From the NCBI GenBank assembly GCA_007449985.2, contig VIIQ02000020.1, positions 1 to 64,000 of the forward strand: a DNA stretch of 64,000 bases. Reading direction: 5' to 3'. The notes under the pieces were generated by a model, which saw only the letters and a list, made by a program, of their open reading frames with translations, made no database searches and was not told where the DNA came from. The DNA comes from Desmodesmus armatus. Its lineage: Eukaryota > Chlorophyta > Chlorophyceae > Sphaeropleales > Scenedesmaceae. Shown here in pieces: positions 13,801-22,359 of this stretch (its first letter is position 1; each line of letters begins with the position of its first letter). The position numbers were made by a program, and so were the translations under genes.

Positions 13801-16800
13801 CCCGCACCAACCGGACCACTGCAACTGTGCACTGCTGCTCCACACTGCTGCTGTTGATGCTGCCAAGCCTTCCTCCAGCTCCAGCACCAGCTCCAGCGCT
13901 GCAAAAAGCAGAAGCCCCCTCTGGCGGACTACCAGCTGGTTCGCAAACCTGTCATTGGCCTGTGTGGGCGGCCCAGAAGCTCCAAGCGGCCCAGCTGACC
14001 CAATCAAGCCGGCAACCAACCAACAACCCCCACCACCCTTGAATCCTCTGTAGCTCAGATGGTTAGAGCACTCGGCTGTTAACCGGGAGGCCGCCGATTC
14101 GACCCCGGCCGGAGGAGATAATGCTGCTGTCAGCGAGCCTAAAGGCTCTGCAAAGCCAGTAACATCTAATTGGATGCAAACTGCTGTCTCATGCACAGTC
14201 CAAGGCAGGAACACTGTTTCTCCATGTCTGAGATCTAGGCAGTCCACTGGCATGTCTTCTGCAGCTGCACCTACAGCATGAATCACCCCCTCACACTGTC
14301 TTTCTCCAATTACTCAGTCACACTGATGGTACAACCCTTTTGCCCCCGCATCCCAACAGCACGACAACCCCCCCCCCCTCATGATTGATCAACCCCTACT
14401 CATACAGCTCTTTGGGTAAAAACTCCCCTGCACCTCCCCGCATCTGTGGTGCACACCCACCCCCCTCCCCCAATACCCCCCCCCCTTCGGTCCCACTTCT
14501 TCTCTCCTGGCCCCCTCCCAAATGCTCTCCCTCTTCGACCCCCACCCAGCCCCCCCCCCCTTTTTTTGGCTTTACCAGACCCCTCCCCCCTTTACCCCTC
14601 TCCTTCATCTCTCCCCCTTCGAAGTTACCCCCCCCCCCCCCCCCCCACCCCCCCACACAACACACCCACCTTTCTCTCCCCGCTCCACCGCTACCCTCTC
14701 AGCCACACTGATGGCAGCAATCCTGCGCGGCTGAGTGACAATCACGTGGCAGCTGGCACCCTGGCCTGCAAGCACAGCCTGCTCCAAGAGAACTGAGGCA
14801 CCTGTGCGTGTGCAAGGGTGGGTGGGGTGGGGGGGGGGGGGGGGGGGGGAAGGGCACAGAAGGGAAAGGACGAGCCCATGAGGAATGCCGACTGCACCGT
14901 GTTGCATGCCGTACAGCACACAGAATGGAAAACTGACCATATTGGAGTTGCCAATGATGCGACAATCACATGGCAGCTGGCTCTCTGGCCTGCAAGCACC
15001 GCCTGCTCCAGCAGAAACTGGGGCACCTGTGGGTGTTCCAAGGGGGGGGGGTAAAAGGGGCGGGACGACCACATGAGCAATGCCTGCTGCAAGGTGTTGC
15101 ACGTCAAGCATCACACAAGGGGGAAGTCACCATGTCATACATCCTTGCAGGTGCCAGTTTATGACACGTGGCAGCTGGCACCCTGGCCCGCAAGCACAGC
15201 CTGCTCCAAGAGAAACTGGGGCACCTGTGGGTGTTCCAGGGGGGGGGGGGGGGCAGTGGTAGAAGCTCATGAACTGGAGTTGAACAAAGTGAAAGTTAGC
15301 CAAAACAGTCAAATCAACATACAGGGATGACTGAGGACGCAAAACCATATATGGTAGCCAATCAAACTGGACTTCCGGGGGTGCATGCCTGACACATGCA
15401 CCTTGTAACCGGCTCGAAGGGCAGACTGGCACACTGTAGCCAGTACAAACAAAGCACAGTATGGGTGCTCAGCAACAGTAAGTCACCTGAGTAGTTTTGC
15501 CGCTGCCAGTTTCTCCTGACACCACCACAGCGTCTGCCACGACACGTGTTTCCGCAAGCTGCTGCTGTAGACCTCAAAAGCACAGCCACAACCCAAGAAG
15601 GTGACAGCAGCTTTGGAGACAAACCCAGAGAAACCCCGCTGACCAGACAGCCATTGAATACCCACAAATTTGTGGGTACTTCGAAGTAATCTTCCTACCT
15701 GTGTGGTTTTGCCGCTGCCAGTTTCTCCTGACACCACCACAGCGTCTGCCGTGGCCAGTGTCTCTGCCAGCTGCTGCCGCAGGCCTGACATGGGCAGCTT
15801 GGCACGCTGCGCCTGCATTGATGCACCCTCCGAACAGCCACGCCTGAGTAATGGGGGGGAGGGGGTGGATTGACAGGGAAAGACAGGAGGGACAAGTGTA
15901 AGCGTCACCGTAATCGGACGATTACAGGTCCCTTGATGTCTGTATGGAGTAAGGTGGTTCCATCGGTTGAGTGCCTGCATTGATGCACCCTCCGCACAGC
16001 CACGCCTGTGTGTGTGTAAGGGGGGGGGTGGAGGACAGGACAGGAGAGGGAGAGGAGGGGCAGGATCAGTAACAGCTTCGTCTAGTGCCTGCATTGCTGC
16101 ACGCTCCGCACAGCCACGCCTGGGCCGGGAGGTGGGGGGGGGGGGCGGAGAGCAGGGGAAGATGCAGATGGTCAGTATGTGACTCACATGTTCCTTCTCC
16201 CTAACCCTGAATCCTGGCTTCCTTCTCTTCTGTCATGCTGCCCTGAACATACTAGGGCTTCAATTTGCAGGTGGAAAGCTGACAGCAAAATGAATCCTCT
16301 GCATTGCTAGTCCTGCAGCACAACCCTGACATGCGTGCGGTCTGTGTGCAAGACTGTATCAGGCAGGTCCGCCACTCAAAGATACATTACTCTTGACCCC
16401 ATGCAACTGAAAGAGTCTGAAATGGCGACAGTGCATCCACCACCCTCACTCACCAAGACAGCAGCTGCTGCTTCAGTCTGTCACTCCTCCTGGACGCCGC
16501 TGCTGCTGCTGCTCTCGACCGCTGCTGCTGCTGCTGCTCAGCAGCATCAGCAGCAGCATCAGACGCAGCCGCCGCTGCTGCTGCTGCTGCTGCCGCCAGG
16601 TCCTGCTGCTGATCTTCTTCATCCAGCCCAGCAGCAAGTTCCCACTCCTCTGCCTCCTCACCATGGGTGAGAACTTCACCCTGAACTTCAGGGTCCTCCT
16701 CCTCATCCTGCTGGTCACCCTGAACTTCCTGCTGTACTGCATCCTGCTGTGCTGCTTCCTGCTGTGGTTCCTGCTCTAGGGCCTCTTGAGAGGGAGGGCG

Positions 16801-16828
16801 GTCATCTTCAGCGCTGCTGAGCTGTACA

Positions 16829-16883
<55 letters not shown>

Positions 16884-19800
16884 GTGGTGTGACGGCTGGT
16901 GATGAGTCTGCTGGTGTGTCAGCTGACTGCTGCTGCTGCTGCTGCTGCTGTGGCGGTTGCTGCTGCTGCTGCTGCTGCTGGCCGCCCAAGAGTGATCTGT
17001 ACCAAGGGATCAAGGCAGAAGAAACCACAGCAGCACGGTTTTTCAGCTGCGAACAGACCCCCCCCCCTTCACGCCACCACTCAGCACATGATGGTTCAAA
17101 CAACCCTTGCCCCACCCTTCCCCGTCAGCCAGCAACCCATTCATCCCCTGTCAATCATTGTAACATCAACCTCTGCGGCACTATTCCATGCATGCAGCCT
17201 CACTGCCCCCTTACCCTGAACATACCCCCACTCACCTCCCAAAATCCTCCCGCTGCTGCTGCTGCTCGGCCGCCAAAACCTCCTCCATCCCCACACCCCA
17301 TCCGCCACCGCTGCCACCGCCACCCCACCCACCCTCATGCACCCCCACCTATCCCATAGAGCACCCCAAGCTGGTGTGATTCCTAGCCTCAACACGCACA
17401 TGCCCACACCTACTCAGTCTCTTACCCCCCCCCCCCCCCATAGAGGGCCACCCTCTCACCTCACAAAATCCTCCCGCTGCTGCTGTTGCTCTCCCGCCAC
17501 AACAACCTCCTCCATCCCCACAACCACAATGCAGCTGCCACTGCCACCCCCACCCCCACCCAGCCCCTCATGCACCCACCACCTATCCCATAGGGCACCC
17601 CAAGTTGGTGCCAGCTGCTGATACACCCCCTTCACCCCCCCCCCCCCAAACACACCGCACAAGTATGTGCCCTGACCAGCCCCTATGGTTCCTGTATCAA
17701 AATGCACCCACCTGCTCCCTCACAGCCCCTGCCCGCTCACCTCACGAAATCCTCCCGCTGCTGCTGCTGCTCGGCCGCCAAAACCTCCTCCATCCCCACC
17801 CCACTGCCACTGCCGCTGCCACCCCCACCCAGCCCTCATGCACCCACCACCTATCCCATAGAGCACCCCAAGCTGGTGCCAACTGTTGCCCGCATCACAC
17901 CCCCACAATGATAGATTCGCTCACCCCCCCCCCCCCGTTCCAAAAAACAGCGACACACTCACCTCACAAAATCCTCCCGCTGCTGCTGCTGCTCTGCCGC
18001 CAACACCTCCTCCATCCCCACACCCCCTCCGCCGCCGCTGCCACCCCCACCCAATCCCTCATGTACCCACCACCTATCCTACAACACAGCCCAAGCTGAT
18101 GGAATTGTTTGCCGGATGCCTGGCCTCAGCACGCACGTTCGCACAACCACTTCCCCACTCATGCACCCCCCCCCCCCACCCACACACACACCCAACACTA
18201 CAGGGCCATCTTACCTCACAAAATGGCTGGCATGGCTGGCACTTGCTGCAATTCTGGTGGTTCTGCCTTCTTTGGTCAACCCGGTGTAGGTGGTGCAAAC
18301 CACCGCAGGGGAGACAACTTATGAGGTTCACCTGGCTCGATCCTGGTGGGCAATGCCATTGTTGTTTGGCGAAAATGTCCATGTAACATACTCCCCCAAA
18401 ATCCTCCCGCTGCTGCTGCTGCTCTGCTGCCAACACCTCCTCCATCCCCACACCCCCTCCGCCGCCGCTGCCACCCCCACCCAGCCCCTCATGCACCCAC
18501 CACCTATCCCATAGAGCACCCCAAGCTGGTGTTATTCCCTAGCCTCAACACGCACATGCTCACACCTACTCAATCCCTTACTCGCCCCCCCCCCCCCTAG
18601 AAGGCCACCCTCTCACCTCACAAAGTCCTCCCTCTGCTGCTGCTGCTCAGCCGCCAAAACCTCCTCCATCCCACAACCACAATGCAGCTGCCACTGCACC
18701 ACCACCCAATCCCTCATGCACCACCACCTATCCCATAGAGCACCCCAAGCTGGTGCCAGCTGCTGATACACCCCCTTCAAACCCCCCCCCCCTCAAACAC
18801 ATTGCACCAGTATGTGTCCCGACCAGCCCCTGTGGTTCCTAATTCAAGAAAGCACCCACCTGCTCCTTCACAGCCGCTGCCGTCTTACCTCACAAAATCC
18901 TCCCGCTGCTGCTGCTGCTCCGCTGCCAAACCCTCCTCCATCCCTCCAAACCCTCCTCCACCACTGCCACCCCCACCTCCACCCAACCCCTCATGCACCC
19001 ACCATTTACCCCCCCCCCCCCAAAAAAGTGCTGCCCTCTCACCTCACGAAATCCTCCCGCTGCTGCTGCTGCTCTGCCGCCAAAACCTCCTCCATCCCCA
19101 CCCCACCGCCACGGCCGCTGCCACCGCCACCCAGCCCCTCTTGCACCCACCACCTATCCCATAGAGCACCCCAAGCTGGTGCCAGCTGCTGATACACCCC
19201 CTTCATACCCTCCAACACATTGCACAGGGAAAGCAGCACCCACCTGCTCCCTGACACACCCTGCCTCCTAAAATCGCCCTCTCACCTCACAAAATCCTCT
19301 CGCTGTTGCTGCTGTTCTGCCGCCAAAACCTCCTCCATCCCCACCCCACTGCCACTGCCGCTGCCACCGCCACCGCCACCCAGCCCCTCATGCACCCACC
19401 ACCTATCCCATAGAGCACCCCAAGTTGGTGCCAGCTGCAGGTACACCCCCTTCATACCCTCCAACACACCCGCTGCTGCTGCCGACTGCACACCAGCCGT
19501 CGCTGCCGCTGCTGCTGCCGGCACTGCTGCCACTGCTGCCGCTGCTGCCGGCGGCTGCTCTTCTGCTGTGCTGTCGGTGGAAGCACCCCCTGACTGAACA
19601 GGACCCCCACCATCCTTCTTACTGCTGCTGCTGCTGCTGCCCTTCTTACTACTGCTGCTACTGCTGGTGCTGCTGCTGCTGGCGGCTGCTGCTGCCAGCA
19701 ATGCTGCCTTATGTAACCCGAACAGCGCGCGAGCAGCAGCAGCGTTTTGAGCCTCCTCAATAGAACCCCACCCGTCTTCATCTGCGAATAGCTGGTAGGT

Positions 19801-21665
19801 CTTAGGCCCCGGTAAAACCCAGACGCCGAATCGCTTCTGTGCCGGCTTGTTGCTGCTGCCGGCAGCAGCAGCAGCAGCGGCGGCTGCAGCAGCAGCAGGG
19901 GGTGTCACTAGAACCTTGTAGCGGCACCGCTCCTGCTGTCCTGCTGCTGCTGCGAGTGCCTCTGCTGCTGCTGGCAGGGCGAGCTTGCTGTATTTGGGCA
20001 TGGCCAGGCCGTGTTTCTGGCAGTGCTGTTGTAGCAGAGACTTGGGGGGTTTCTGCTCCACAATAGCTGCCTGTCATGATGATGATAGCAGGGTTGCGCA
20101 GGGGGGGGGGGGGGTGCAAAGGGGGGGGGGCAGCAAGGTGGGAAGGGGGGGAGTGTTGGTGTACAATCTTATGGCAAGGGGAATGGGGTGGACCACTAAG
20201 GGATTGAGTGCCCAATAGTTGGCACTGATGGCGGGTGGTGGGCTATCAGTGCAACAGGGACTTGGGCGGCTTGTGCTCCACAATTGCTGCCTGTTGTTGA
20301 TGATGATGGGAGGGGTGGGCAGGGGTGAGCAGGGGGTGGGGGGGAGGGGTGTTGGTGTACAGTTTTATGGCAAGGGGTATGGGGTGAGCCACTAGGGGGG
20401 GGGGGGGGGGGGGATGACCTATACTTGGCACCGTTGGCCAGGTGGTGGGCTATCAGTGTATCAGAGACTTGGGCGGCTGCTGCTCCACCACGGCTGCCTG
20501 TTGATAGAGGTAGCAGGATGGAGCAAAGTTTTTGTGGGTGGGTTGCGGGGGGGGGGGGGGGATAGGGGGGAGGGGGTGTGCAGGGGGGGGGGGGGGAGGG
20601 GGGGGAGGGGGAGCAAGGTGGGACGCGGGGGGGGGGGGGGGGGTACATGCTTGTGGCAAGGGGTATGAGGTGGTCCACTAGGGGAGTTGATGAACGACAG
20701 AGTTTGCACGGTTGGCAGGTGGTGGTGGTGGGCATCTATCAGTGCAACAGGAATGTTGCAGGCGCCATTTCCCCTGTGGGCGACAGGGGGAGGGGGGGGG
20801 GCTTCTGCTGCTTATCTGGTGCCTGGGCAGGGAAGGGATTGCGTGAGTGCAGTGAGGAGGGTGCTTGTCAAACTAAGCTGGTGGCAAAATCTCACCCCAA
20901 ACTAGCTAAGGAAGCGTGCCCTGCACTGTGGGCCACACCAACCCCACTCCTGTGCTTGACAAACCAGGTGGTGCAAACACCCCTCCTTACTTGGCCGCCC
21001 GGTTGAGACTCAGTCAATAAAGCAAAAAGCAAACACCACCCCGCACAGGAGCTACCACACTACTCAACAAACACTCAGCAACGCCCACCTGCGGTCTCGG
21101 CCTGCCCTTGCTGCCTTTCGCCGTCCTGCTACTGCTGCTGCTGCTGCCGCCGCCATACCTCCCCCCAAGGAGTGACAGGTGCCGGCGGCTGTGCTGCTGC
21201 TGCTGCTGCTGACACGCCGGTACTGCTGCTAGCAGCCGCTGGTGCTGCTTCTTCCCCAGAACCTGGTGCACATGACAACGGACAGGAGCACAATGCATCA
21301 CAAAACGCAGCAGCAGCAGCAGCAGCAGCAGGATGTCATTGAGAAAATGATAACGTGTAGTGACGACAGTGAGAGCATAGCTAAGGTCAACTGACATTGG
21401 CAGTACTTGGCCACTCCTTCCAGCACCAAAGAGGGTGTCAGCTGCTGCAAACAGAACAATATTCACCCAGCTCAGAAACTAGGGACAACACCGCCGAGCG
21501 GTACTGTCCACACTTTTCTACACCCCCCCCCCCCCCCAACACACAAAGAATGATGACAGATATGTACTACGGACCCCCTCCCCCACCACCACCACCAACG
21601 CCCTACCTTCGCCAAACAGGTCTGGTGGCTGCCACTCCTCCTCAGCAGCACCACCAGTGTCGCCT

Positions 21666-21698
<33 letters not shown>

Positions 21699-22041
21699 GG
21701 CTCTTGCTGGGGCGCTGCACATTCAGCAACAGAAGAGCAACAGCAATGTTGGACACATGCACCATCTGTTTACCTGCTTATCGTTTGCATGGGCAGATTG
21801 CGTGCATGACTCAACGCATTCTTGCAGGTGCAGCTGAGTGTATTGCAGTGCACGCAAGTGGACTGCACAGGGCTGAAACACAAGCCACACACGGTATCTG
21901 GCTGAACATCTCAAGATACCAAACCCTGAAAGACTTTAGACCCTGGCACCCACCCACCTGCATCAAGGAGCTCCACCGCCTGCCAGTCATCACTCTCACT
22001 CTCACGCCGGCTGGAACCCCCTGCTGCAGCTGGCTCAGGGA

Positions 22042-22081
<40 letters not shown>

Positions 22082-22326
22082 CACATCAGCTTGCCCGGCA
22101 ACCTCTTGTTGCTGCTTCTGCTGCTGCTGCTGCTGCTGTGCCTGGGCTCCCTCTGGATTGCACCGCCTCCGTCAGCAGTTTCAGAGTCAACCAGTTCCTC
22201 CAGTCCAGCAACGGCTCTGCCGCTGCTTCCTGCTGCTGCTGCTGCTGCTGCTGCTGTGATGGCACCTGGGGGGTAGGTGTGCTGCCATTGCTTTGCTGCT
22301 GCTGCTGCCCGCTGCCAATGCCACTG

Positions 22327-22359
<33 letters not shown>

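Larger units (their letters stand above)
14680..16125 (-). repeat. partial exon copies around motifs I and Ia
   Basis: The motif Ia exon start occurs three times (about 14700-14800, 14955-15045, 15165-15245), each copy followed on the plus strand by a G-rich run. The Walker A exon occurs twice (15486-15575, 15700-15790). The preceding exon start (RGC.EGASMQA) occurs three times (about 15808-15850, 15970-16015, 16085-16125). Confidence 0.75.

Noticed and set aside
16500..16890. Leu-rich plus-strand frames across CTG/CAG runs
   Set aside because: They are shadows of the poly-Gln/poly-Ala helicase linker on the opposite strand.
20074..21006. Gly-rich ORFs in poly-G stretches
   Set aside because: They are low-complexity translations of poly-G introns between duplicated exon fragments.
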